A stretch of 21,012 nt of DNA, from positions 1 through 21,012 of the forward strand of contig WJIN01000294.1 of the NCBI GenBank assembly GCA_014730295.1, written 5' to 3'. Below the pieces are notes generated by a model. It was not told the origin of the DNA. It was given only the letters and a program-made list of their open reading frames with translations, and searched no databases. The position numbers were made by a program, and so were the translations under genes. Shown here in pieces: positions 7,940 to 15,763 of the stretch (position 1 is the first letter of the stretch; each line of letters begins with the position of its first letter). The DNA comes from Promethearchaeota archaeon. GTDB taxonomy: Archaea; Asgardarchaeota; Lokiarchaeia; Sigynarchaeales; SOKP01.

Positions 7940-8149
7940 TTATTGAATTATTTTCATGGGTTTTCCATGATGCTCGGGGATATCACTTGATTCACAATCG
8001 GGCCCCATCCAACAGATAAGACTGTCATCCTTCAAGCGCATTGGCTTTCCGCAATGAGTAGGAACCTCTTCGGTGTAGTTGCATTCTTGACATTCGAATT
8101 TTTGAATAATATATTCGGTTTCTGGTTCCCAGCTTTCCTTAGACAACAT
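7940..8149 (-). CDS. Small Cys/His/Met-rich metal-binding protein, stand-alone copy of the CopA tail domain
   Basis: 69-residue soluble protein, almost certainly a metal binder. Potential ligands: C20-x-x-C23, then THCGKPM (H32, C33, M37), CWMGP-x-C (C46, M48, C52) and PEHHGKPM (H60, H61, M65). The Cys/His/Met mix suits Cu(I), although the first half could also be a zinc ribbon. Residues 18-69 are about 69% identical to the last 52 residues of the CopA-like ATPase immediately upstream. The DNA is nearly as similar: 30 bases are identical at 7949-7978 and 8217-8246. It starts 58 bases after the copA stop and has a strong ribosome binding site, so it is probably translated from the copA transcript. 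A copper chaperone or scavenger that feeds the pump is plausible; the exact role is unknown. Confidence 0.85.
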   Translation of the reverse strand: MLSKESWEPETEYIIQKFECQECNYTEEVPTHCGKPMRLKDDSLICWMGPDCESSDIPEHHGKPMKIIQ

Positions 8150-8162
8150 TTATCACCTCTTA
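8150..8162 (-). promoter_or_regulatory. Strong Shine-Dalgarno site of the 69-aa gene
   Basis: The minus strand reads AAGAGGTGATAA directly before the ATG at 8149. GAGGTGAT is an 8-base match to the archaeal anti-Shine-Dalgarno, and it fixes the start. It also supports translation from within an operon transcript. Confidence 0.75.
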
Positions 8163-8207
8163 AATTTTTGGATTTCTCATTTAATTTTTAGAGATCTTTT
8201 TTAAAAT

Positions 8208-11200
8208 TTATTGAACTATTTTCATGGGTTTTCCATGATGCTCGGGCATTTTTTGTTTTCCACATTGAGGACCCATCCAACATACCAATAATCCATTCTC
8301 TTTATGCATAGGTTTTCCACAATGAGTTGGAACTTCTTCGGTATAGTTGCATTCTTGACATTGTAAAATCGGTTTTTGAGATATAATATCGGAGTCGTTT
8401 TGATCTTTTGAAGAGCTTTCAACCGATGTTTTCTCCTCTTCAAGATATTTTTCAGGATTCATTTTGAACTTTTCCAAACAATTTGGATTACAGAAATAAT
8501 ATGTATCATCATTATATTCAAAATCGTCCCATTTTTCAGGTTCTGAAGTGGTCATTCCACAAACGGGATCTTCTACTATTTCTTTATCTTTTTCTCCGGC
8601 CTTATGCATTAGTTTCGGGTCTATATTATCATAATCCTTGAATTTTTCCGGATTATGTTTAAAGGTCTTCTCGCAGGATGGATTACAGAAATAAAAGGTT
8701 TCTCCCTTGTATTTGTATTCAATTGACTGGCTCGGGATAATCTTCATTCCACAAACGGGGTCAGTTACCACTTCCTCTTGTTCTAATAGCATTTCTTCTT
8801 CAATTTGTTGTTCTGTTCTAGGATCAAACCGTTTTAAGAAGAGTGCATTAGACACCACTGAGACCGAACTTGAAGCCATAAAGACCGCCGCTAAATACGG
8901 AGGTAAAAAGTAGCCTGTAATATAAAAGAGAAGCCCAGCTGCTATCGGGATTCCAATAATGTTATAAATAAATGCCCAAAACAGATTACTTATCATTTTT
9001 CGGTAAGTCTTGTGTGATAATTTTAATGCAGCGACCACATTTCGTAGATCTCCCCTCATTAAAACAATACTTGCTGTTTCTATTGCCACATCAGTCCCAG
9101 AACCTATCGCAATACCTATATCCGATTGAGCTAATGCGGGAGCGTCATTGATACCATCACCGACCATTCCGATAATTTTTCCAGACTTTGATTGTTGAAG
9201 CTCTTGTATTTTAAGTGCCTTATCATTTGGGAGAACTTCTGCTAAGATATGGTTTCCATCAAACCCTAATTCTTTTCCGATTGCAAGTGCGGTTTCTTTA
9301 TTATCTCCGGTAATCATATAGAGCTCTAATCCCATATCCCTCAATTTTTCTAAGGCATAGGGTGCTTGCTCTTTGATTTTATCTGAAATTCCAATAATCC
9401 CCCTTAAAGTGCTGTCAACACTTATAAAAATCGTGGTTATTCCTTTTTGCTGAAATTCAAGGAATTTTTCAAGAAAATTGCTAACAGATATATTTTCTTC
9501 TTTCATTAATTTCTCGTTTCCGATTAATACTTGTAAATTGTCAATAGTGGCAACCACACCTTTTCCGGGTACGGCATCAAATTTTTCAGGAGATATTAGG
9601 TTAAGACCTTTTTGATTAGCTTCTTCAATTATAGCTCTTGCTAGGATATGTTCTGATCCCATTTCGGCACTTCCCGCATAATACAATAATTCTTTCTCAT
9701 CGAAACCTTCACTTTTCAATTCTTTTTCGGTAAAGATCTTGACTACACTCGGTTTTCCCACGGTTAGGGTTCCTGTTTTATCAAACACGATAATATCCAA
9801 ATTATTAATTGATTCGAGTGAATCGCCCCCTTTAATTAATATTCCATTTTCGGCACCCTTACCAGTTCCTACCATTACCGCTGTTGGTATCGCTAATCCA
9901 AGCGCGCATGGACAAGATATGACCACAACAGAAGTAAAAACGAGAAGTGAAAGTTCTAACCCTATTCCAGCTATTAAAAACCAGTACATAAAAGCTATCA
10001 ATGCTATAGCAACCACAGCGGGAACAAAATAATTACTTACTTTATCGGCCAATTTTTGCTTTTCTGCTTTTCTACTTTGCGCTTTCTTAACAAAATCTAT
10101 AATTTGAGAAAGGACAGTATCTTTTCCTACTTTTGTTGTTTTGATATGTATCAATCCCGTCTGATTTATTGTACCTCCAATAACATCTTCATCTATTTCT
10201 TTTTTTACATATCTACTTTCTCCAGTAATCATTGACTCGTCAATTTTAGTTTTCCCCTTTATAACTACACCGTCGACAGGGATTTTCTCACCAGGTCGCA
10301 CTACCAAAATATCTCCAACCTCTATTTCTTCTATTGGAATTTCCGTTTCTCGGCCGTCTTTCAGGAGTGTTGCCGTTTTTGGCTGTAATCCGATTAACTT
10401 TTTTATTGCTTCTGAGGTTTGTCCTTTTGTTTTATGCTCGAAATATTTTCCGATCAATAGAAACGAAAGAATCATACTCATAGCTTCATAAAAAGTAGCT
10501 CCTTCGATAAAGAATGTGGTTAATACAGAATACACATAAGCGGTGGTAGTTCCAAGAGCTACTAGAACATCCATATTCGTAGATTTATTTTTAAGTGACT
10601 TGTAGGCACCTTCTAAGAAGAAAGATCCAGCAATGATATAATTTCCAGTCGCGAGAAAGAATAACACCACATTTCTAATAAAGGATTCAGCTAAAAACCA
10701 ACTAATCGGTGTAATAATCAGTGTAAACGCAAGAGATATAAATAGAATTCTGAGCCTATATTTCAATTCTTTTTGATGAGCTTCGATCTCTTTATCTACA
10801 GCTCCAGCTGCCTTTTTGATATCGTATCCAAATTCTTTTACTCTTGAATAGATTTCATTTTCACTAATTTGGATATCATTAAACTCAATAAATAATTTAC
10901 GAGCTTGGTAATTTCCTCTTATGTTTTCAATTCCTTTTATATTTTTGACATCTTCTATGAGCTCCTTAAATTTTTGCTCAGAAATTGATACCGTGTCCTT
11001 AATTTTAAGATCCATCCTTGCCAAGGATGCTTTATAGCCAAGGTCTTGTATAGCTCTATTAAATATCTTGTAATCTGCTTTGTCGGGATCAAATTCTACG
11101 AGAGCTTCTTCATTGGTAAAATTCACGTTCGATGCCTTAACTCCTTCAAGATTCTTGAGTTTCGTTTCGATTTTGAGTGCGCAGCTCGCACAGGTCATCC

Positions 11201-11243
11201 CTCCGAGCTTGATTTTCATTTGTTCTTGTTTTCTTTGACTCAT
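8208..11243 (-). CDS. copA: CPC-type copper P-type ATPase (CopA-like) with two YHS domains and a Cys/His/Met-rich C-terminal domain
   Basis: 1011-residue Cu(I)-exporting membrane ATPase, much longer than the usual 750-850. Order: HMA domain with GGMTC18-ASC21; a second HMA-like fold (about 79-140) that lacks the CxxC; membrane and pump core with TGES (340-343), the metal site S-C-P-C (443-446), DKTGT (488-492), TGDN (645-648), GDGIND (695-700), YN (760-761) and MASSSVSVVSNA (789-800). The CPC, YN and MxxSS motifs define the P1B-1 class. The usual HP dipeptide is H532-I533. The tail has YHS/TRASH-like domain 1 (DPVCGM with C831, then FC853-x3-C857), domain 2 (C895, C918, C922), a Ser/Asp-rich linker and a final metal-binding domain (C962, C965, H974, C975, C988, C994, H1002, H1003). 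The latter is copied in the downstream 69-residue gene. Function is secure; the tail is probably a copper sensor, donor or scavenger. Confidence 0.95.
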   Translation of the reverse strand: MSQRKQEQMKIKLGGMTCASCALKIETKLKNLEGVKASNVNFTNEEALVEFDPDKADYKIFNRAIQDLGYKASLARMDLKIKDTVSISEQKFKELIEDVKNIKGIENIRGNYQARKLFIEFNDIQISENEIYSRVKEFGYDIKKAAGAVDKEIEAHQKELKYRLRILFISLAFTLIITPISWFLAESFIRNVVLFFLATGNYIIAGSFFLEGAYKSLKNKSTNMDVLVALGTTTAYVYSVLTTFFIEGATFYEAMSMILSFLLIGKYFEHKTKGQTSEAIKKLIGLQPKTATLLKDGRETEIPIEEIEVGDILVVRPGEKIPVDGVVIKGKTKIDESMITGESRYVKKEIDEDVIGGTINQTGLIHIKTTKVGKDTVLSQIIDFVKKAQSRKAEKQKLADKVSNYFVPAVVAIALIAFMYWFLIAGIGLELSLLVFTSVVVISCPCALGLAIPTAVMVGTGKGAENGILIKGGDSLESINNLDIIVFDKTGTLTVGKPSVVKIFTEKELKSEGFDEKELLYYAGSAEMGSEHILARAIIEEANQKGLNLISPEKFDAVPGKGVVATIDNLQVLIGNEKLMKEENISVSNFLEKFLEFQQKGITTIFISVDSTLRGIIGISDKIKEQAPYALEKLRDMGLELYMITGDNKETALAIGKELGFDGNHILAEVLPNDKALKIQELQQSKSGKIIGMVGDGINDAPALAQSDIGIAIGSGTDVAIETASIVLMRGDLRNVVAALKLSHKTYRKMISNLFWAFIYNIIGIPIAAGLLFYITGYFLPPYLAAVFMASSSVSVVSNALFLKRFDPRTEQQIEEEMLLEQEEVVTDPVCGMKIIPSQSIEYKYKGETFYFCNPSCEKTFKHNPEKFKDYDNIDPKLMHKAGEKDKEIVEDPVCGMTTSEPEKWDDFEYNDDTYYFCNPNCLEKFKMNPEKYLEEEKTSVESSSKDQNDSDIISQKPILQCQECNYTEEVPTHCGKPMHKENGLLVCWMGPQCGKQKMPEHHGKPMKIVQ

Positions 11244-11264
11244 AATTATATTTACCTTAATAAC

Positions 11265-11300
11265 TATGGTATAATTGCAATTTGAAATAATTATAAATTG
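11265..11300 (-). promoter_or_regulatory. copA promoter region with imperfect palindrome (possible operator)
   Basis: A 23-base palindrome at 11278-11300 has the form CAATTT-nn-AAT-a-ATT-nn-AAATTG, with 9 of 11 positions in each half paired. Next to it, at 11266-11275, is a TATA-like CAATTATACC about 28 bases before the ATG at 11243, which would give a leaderless transcript. A weaker TATA-like core lies inside the palindrome. A regulator bound there would touch the BRE/TATA region. In such AT-rich DNA chance cannot be excluded. No copper regulator gene is visible in the window. Confidence 0.35.
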
Positions 11301-11411
11301 TGTTTATAGAATGTAAAAAAAGACAAATGCTATGGATTAAGATAAAAGCAAAACTCTAAATTTTCTATAATTTATTAACTAATCCCTTAGAAATATGCTT
11401 TTAAAAAGAGT

Positions 11412-11798
11412 CTACTTTGATTCCTTTGTTGCTTTATATTTTTTTATAGCGTCTCGAAGACCATCGCTCGCCAGATTACTACAATGCATCTTAGCTTCGG
11501 GTAGGCCATCTAAAGCTTGGGCGATATCCTCGCGAGTAATTTTCGATGCTTCATGAAGATTTTTTCCCTTCGCCAATTCTGTTAATATACTCGATGTAGC
11601 AATCGCAGCAGCACATCCAAATGTTTGGAATTTTATGTTTTCCAGAAATTCCTCACCGTTCTTTTCGCCAACTTTAATATAAATATAGGTAATATCCCCG
11701 CAAACAGGATTTCCCGCTTCACCTATTGCGCTTGGATCATCTAATTCACCCATATTTTTTGGATTTTTGAAATGATCCATAACTTTATCTGAATAAAT
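11412..11798 (-). CDS. iscU: Fe-S cluster assembly scaffold IscU/NifU N-terminal type
   Basis: Scaffold protein on which [2Fe-2S] clusters are built from sulfur supplied by cysteine desulfurase. Counting from the ATG at 11780, the three cluster-ligand cysteines are C27 (in GNPVCGD, with the conserved Asp two residues on), C55 (FGCAAAIATSS) and C99 (KMHCSNLASDGL). The cytoplasmic protein is 122 residues from that ATG. The family normally begins with YSxKVxDHFxNPxNxG. Here the codons just before the ATG read I-Y-S-D-K-V in frame, so the conserved N-terminus lies upstream of the first ATG. The frame there has no ATG, GTG or TTG before the stop, but has an ATT at 11798, which I use as a tentative start. 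The certain part is 11412-11780. Its usual partner iscS is 7 kb away at 18732. Confidence 0.9.
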   Translation of the reverse strand: MYSDKVMDHFKNPKNMGELDDPSAIGEAGNPVCGDITYIYIKVGEKNGEEFLENIKFQTFGCAAAIATSSILTELAKGKNLHEASKITREDIAQALDGLPEAKMHCSNLASDGLRDAIKKYKATKESK

Positions 11799-11821
11799 TT
11801 TGAAAGCCTCGCAAAAATCTC

Positions 11822-11844
11822 AATAAGTATTTTTTTAACTTATT
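11822..11844 (-). promoter_or_regulatory. Inverted repeat and TATA-like box before iscU
   Basis: AATAAGT and ACTTATT form a 7-base inverted repeat separated by 9 bases, mostly T (A on the minus strand). The TTAAAAAAATA core at 11829-11839 is centred about 36 bases before the ATT at 11798 and 54 before the ATG at 11780. It may be the promoter, perhaps with an overlapping operator. Confidence 0.3.
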
Positions 11845-11959
11845 AGGAGAAGGTAAAAATAAAACAAAAAATTTTCTAAAAGGACTATAATTCAAAAATT
11901 AATGTGTAAAATGTTTCGATATAATTTACACTTAGAAGGCTTCAGAATTAAAATTTAAA

Positions 11960-11978
11960 ACTAATATTTTTAAATAGC
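11960..11978 (+). promoter_or_regulatory. Promoter of inositol-1-phosphate synthase
   Basis: ACTAATATTTTTAAATAGC resembles a BRE plus TATA element. It is about 65 bases before the ATG at 12036, so the transcript would have a leader of about 35-40 bases. The leader includes GAGAGTGAG at about 12021-12029, a weak ribosome binding site. Confidence 0.4.
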
Positions 11979-12035
11979 ACAATAAATTTCTATTATCATT
12001 ACTTTCATTATATTATTACAAGAGAGTGAGCGCCT

Positions 12036-13181
12036 ATGGAAAAAATTAAAATTGGAATCTGCGGAATCGGAAATTGTGCCAGTAGTATAGTCCAAGGCAT
12101 TGAATATTATAAAAAGAAAAAACCAGAGAGTGCTATCGGGCTAATGCACTGGGATATTAACAATTATACTCCAAGAGATATAGAAATAACATGTGCATTT
12201 GATATTGATAAAAGAAAAGTAGGTAAAGACGTTTCTGAGGCTATTTTTGCCAAACCTAATTGTTGTAATACAATTTGCGAAGATATCCCCCATATGAATG
12301 TCGAAGTGAAGATGGGAAGGATATTAGATGGTTTTGCCCCTCACATGAAAAATTATTCTGAAGAATCATCCTTTATGTTGGCAGATGCTGAGGAGCCATC
12401 AAGAGAAAAGGTTATCGATGAAATAACCCAATCAGAATGCGAGATTTTATTAAATTATCTGCCCGTTGGTTCTGAAAAAGCGGCAAGATTTTATGCGGAA
12501 TGTGCTCTGGAAGCAAAAGTAGGATATATTAATTGTATACCTGTCTTTATGGCAAGTGATCCCCAATGGGCCAGCAAATTTGAGAGAAAAAATATACCTA
12601 TAATCGGGGACGATATTAAATCTCAATTAGGCGCAACAATCGTTCATAGAGTGCTAACTAATCTTTTTAAGAATCGAGGAGTTCAATTAGACCGCACTTA
12701 TCAATTGAATACTGGAGGGAATACTGATTTTTTGAACATGTTGGACAGAAATCGTTTAACCTCAAAAAAGGCTTCCAAAACGGAATCAGTCCAATCTCAA
12801 ACATCTATGAGATTAAAAGACGAAAACATTCATATTGGTCCGAGTGATTGGGTTTCATGGCAAAAAGATAATAAAATATGCTTTATACGAATGGAAGGAA
12901 GAATTTTTGGTGATATTCCAATCGACCTCGAGCTGCGACTTTCGGTTCAAGACTCTCCGAATTCGGCAGGCGTGGTAATAGATGCAATACGTTGCATGAA
13001 ATTAGCATTAGATAGAGAGCAAGGAGGGATCTTATATGCACCGTCAGCCTTTTTTATGAAACATCCTCCCATGCAACTTACCGATGAACAAGCATTTGAA
13101 TTAACGGAAGAGTATATTAAAGGGGATTTCCAGAAACAAAGTCCAATTGAGATTGAACAATATATTAAAAATAAATTATAA
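12036..13181 (+). CDS. ino1: Myo-inositol-1-phosphate synthase, archaeal type
   Basis: NAD-dependent cytoplasmic enzyme that converts glucose 6-phosphate to 1L-myo-inositol 1-phosphate, the head-group precursor of archaeal inositol lipids and of some compatible solutes. The NAD-binding loop GICGIGNCASS is at residues 7-17. Family motifs follow: LPVGSEKA (142-149), GDDIKSQLGAT (191-201), NTGGNTDFLNM (225-235), SKKASKTESV (243-252, with the catalytic lysines) and SPNSAGVVIDAIRC (307-320). At 381 residues it is the short prokaryotic form, lacking the extra N-terminal region of the roughly 500-residue eukaryotic enzyme. The start fits the glycine loop and a weak ribosome binding site. Its 3' end overlaps that of the convergent beta-CASP gene by 6 bases. 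No lipid-synthesis gene (archaetidylinositol phosphate synthase or phosphatase) is adjacent. Confidence 0.93.
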   Translation: MEKIKIGICGIGNCASSIVQGIEYYKKKKPESAIGLMHWDINNYTPRDIEITCAFDIDKRKVGKDVSEAIFAKPNCCNTICEDIPHMNVEVKMGRILDGFAPHMKNYSEESSFMLADAEEPSREKVIDEITQSECEILLNYLPVGSEKAARFYAECALEAKVGYINCIPVFMASDPQWASKFERKNIPIIGDDIKSQLGATIVHRVLTNLFKNRGVQLDRTYQLNTGGNTDFLNMLDRNRLTSKKASKTESVQSQTSMRLKDENIHIGPSDWVSWQKDNKICFIRMEGRIFGDIPIDLELRLSVQDSPNSAGVVIDAIRCMKLALDREQGGILYAPSAFFMKHPPMQLTDEQAFELTEEYIKGDFQKQSPIEIEQYIKNKL

Positions 13182-15575
13182 TTGTTGATTCAAAATCATA
13201 AGTTTTCGTTCCTGAGGAGTTGAGACTTTCTCTACTCCTAATGTAGTCACATATTTAGCCACATCCACTAACTTTTTAGGACTTTCGTGAAAGAAACAGA
13301 CCTCATCCGGTTCGAGGTTTTTAATCATTTCGGTCAGTTGGACCTTATCACCATGAAGTTTTATCTTAATTTGCGGTGCGAATGTATTTACTAATAATGC
13401 TCTAAAAGGTACTTTCCAAGTTTCTGAAAGTTCAATTATACTCTCCTCATTTTTCTTGTCTTCGGGAGGGTGGACTAACGTTTGACCAGGTTCTTCATGA
13501 ACCGCTCCCGCCAAAAATACGAGATTATGAGGATTTCTCCCAATTACATTAATAATATTGCGGATTATTCCATACGACAGATCTGGGGGATGAGAGATAA
13601 TAATATTATTTTTCTTTTTTAAAAAGTCCAAATCTTCATGACTAAACCATCGGAATTTTATGCTATTAAAAGGATTAGCTTTATTGCGAATTAGTCGTGA
13701 AATGGGACCGTAAATATATTCATAGCGATGATTTATAACTTGGATATTCTTTCTTACCATCATATCCACATAGATATTGGGTCTTTTTTTATAGTCACGT
13801 CTAAGTTGCTTTTTGCGAAAATGGCGCCAGAAAGTAAGCATAAAACTAATAGCCAAACTAGAGGGATCCGCTCCGATTAAGGAACTATCTCCATACTCCG
13901 CTTTTTGTTCTAAAAACAATATCAAACTATGAAAATGTTGGGAAGGATTACCAAATTCTTCATAAGCATTAGAACCATCAATTAATAAAAAGTCCAATGG
14001 TTTTGATATTTGATCTAAAAATCTACGCGTCCCTGCGAATGGGGTTATATCATAATACGTATAATCTCCCGAATAGAGGAATCGATAATCTCTTGCCTTA
14101 ACCAGCATCATTAACGCACCCGGCATATGACCCGCATGGAAAAAAGATAGATAGCAATTTTTATCTTTAAATTCAATTTTATCTCCATTCTCAACATATA
14201 TAACGTTTTTAACGATGTTTCTATATTCTTCCTCTTCGATTTCGCTATGATCTTCTTGTTTTAGGAAATCAGAATCACGCAGTAGATATAAATCTAAAGT
14301 TATCCGAGAACAGAGAATGGGAACATCAGGATGATTCTTAATAAAGTCCTTTAATCCAGATACATGATCATAATGAGAATGTGACAAAAATACAGCATCA
14401 ATTTTTGGTTGGAAATCTTTGACATTTAGAATGATGTTTTCAGATTTTTCTAGTTCTTCTGGTTCATGATTAGTCTCAGAACTTAGCGATTTTTGAATTT
14501 CGGTATCTTCTTCATTGTTACCGTCTGTATTGTCCTCTTTTTCAAGGATTTTATCTTGACTTTCAGATAATATTATCTTGCTTTTTTGGTCTTTCTTTAG
14601 TAAATCGTTTAGATTAGTAAGATACTTCTCAATATCTTCCAAAAATTCTTCTCCGATCCCACAATCAAGAAGGATATTCAGTTGACCGATTCCCAAAATA
14701 ATACAATTATGATTTGGTCTCAAGGCAATAGGATATAGAGTCAGTCGAATTTTATCTGTGTCTTTTAAGTTATTTGAGAGAAGTATTTCCTCAAAAAAAG
14801 TGGAATCATATCTTTTATCAATCTTATCAATTGCCAAGGATATTTCACTTTTACCAACTGGAACCCCTGTTATGTAAAAGTACCAGCCGTAGGTTTTAAC
14901 CAAATGTTCTAAATTCTCATACATTTTATCTCCGATGAGAGATTTAATGACAATTACCTTTTCATCTTCATAATAAATAATTTTTCTAATTGCTTCTTTC
15001 TCTTTTTTCGGTACAGCTTTATTTTGTGAAACAAAATGAACTAATGTCTCTTTTATGTCTTTTTGAGTAATATTATTTGATTTTATAATGTTTAAATATT
15101 TATGATACTCCTTAGTTTTATATAACGGACGCATGTTCTCTTTTTCTGTTAATTCGATTTCAAAATCGTCGATTTGAAATAACTCCTCACTAATAATCGT
15201 TTCTCCAGATTTTGTTTTTTTCTTTTTCTTATCTCTGTATTGTTTTGTCACGAAGAAAAACCAACCATATTTCTTAACTAATTCTTCTCGTTTCCAGATG
15301 ATTTCTTTTCCATGACTAGATTCGATAATAATAATCCTATCTTTCTTGCTATAGATTATTGTAGTAATTGACCGCAAAGTTGATTCTGAGATTATTTTAT
15401 TATGTTCGGAAAAAAAATCATCTAAAACATCTTCAATAGGTTCTTGTTCTATATTATTTTCTTCCATTAGTTCTAATTTCTCTTTGTATGAGCGAACTTT
15501 AAAAGAAGAAGATAATTGGTGTTTTGCTTGGATAGCAATCGTTTGGTTATGATAATTAATTGATTCCTTTTCCAT
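13176..15575 (-). CDS. Beta-CASP metallo-beta-lactamase protein with duplicated N-terminal domain
   Basis: 799 residues. The C-terminal half is a metallo-beta-lactamase/beta-CASP core as in the CPSF73/RNase J family of RNA nucleases: metal motif H399-x-H401-x-D403-H404, AGH483-MPG, SGD504, then the beta-CASP motifs A (LLIDGS, D533), B (LHGD, H741) and C (FFH763). All predicted zinc ligands are present, so catalysis is plausible, on RNA by family analogy. Two N-terminal units, about 42-110 and 169-236, look like repeats, each ending in IIY-x7-I-x-I-x-S-x-x-G and LVK-x-YGW-x-F/Y-x-V/I-T. They are of unknown fold and might bind nucleic acid. An acidic, low-complexity insertion (about 325-385) separates LLDCG from HSHYDH. 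No KH domains of the archaeal CPSF type are visible. The stop overlaps the convergent inositol synthase gene. Confidence 0.87.
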   Translation of the reverse strand: MEKESINYHNQTIAIQAKHQLSSSFKVRSYKEKLELMEENNIEQEPIEDVLDDFFSEHNKIISESTLRSITTIIYSKKDRIIIIESSHGKEIIWKREELVKKYGWFFFVTKQYRDKKKKKTKSGETIISEELFQIDDFEIELTEKENMRPLYKTKEYHKYLNIIKSNNITQKDIKETLVHFVSQNKAVPKKEKEAIRKIIYYEDEKVIVIKSLIGDKMYENLEHLVKTYGWYFYITGVPVGKSEISLAIDKIDKRYDSTFFEEILLSNNLKDTDKIRLTLYPIALRPNHNCIILGIGQLNILLDCGIGEEFLEDIEKYLTNLNDLLKKDQKSKIILSESQDKILEKEDNTDGNNEEDTEIQKSLSSETNHEPEELEKSENIILNVKDFQPKIDAVFLSHSHYDHVSGLKDFIKNHPDVPILCSRITLDLYLLRDSDFLKQEDHSEIEEEEYRNIVKNVIYVENGDKIEFKDKNCYLSFFHAGHMPGALMMLVKARDYRFLYSGDYTYYDITPFAGTRRFLDQISKPLDFLLIDGSNAYEEFGNPSQHFHSLILFLEQKAEYGDSSLIGADPSSLAISFMLTFWRHFRKKQLRRDYKKRPNIYVDMMVRKNIQVINHRYEYIYGPISRLIRNKANPFNSIKFRWFSHEDLDFLKKKNNIIISHPPDLSYGIIRNIINVIGRNPHNLVFLAGAVHEEPGQTLVHPPEDKKNEESIIELSETWKVPFRALLVNTFAPQIKIKLHGDKVQLTEMIKNLEPDEVCFFHESPKKLVDVAKYVTTLGVEKVSTPQERKLMILNQQL

Positions 15576-15763
15576 GATCTAAAAACAAAAAATGATTAAT
15601 TAGGGTATACTTTCTAATTGATTTTAAAAATCGATAACAATAAAATTTAATTATTAATTGACTTTTGGTATTAACCTTATTATACCTGTTGATGATGTAG
15701 TGTTTTTTATCTGGTAAGTTTTGTCAATTCTACTCTAATTATGATTACAAATTTGGGGAGGAA

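Noticed and set aside
9739..10032. Plus-strand frame opposite copA
   Set aside because: Shadow of the DKTGT-to-CPC region of the pump; no independent start signals.
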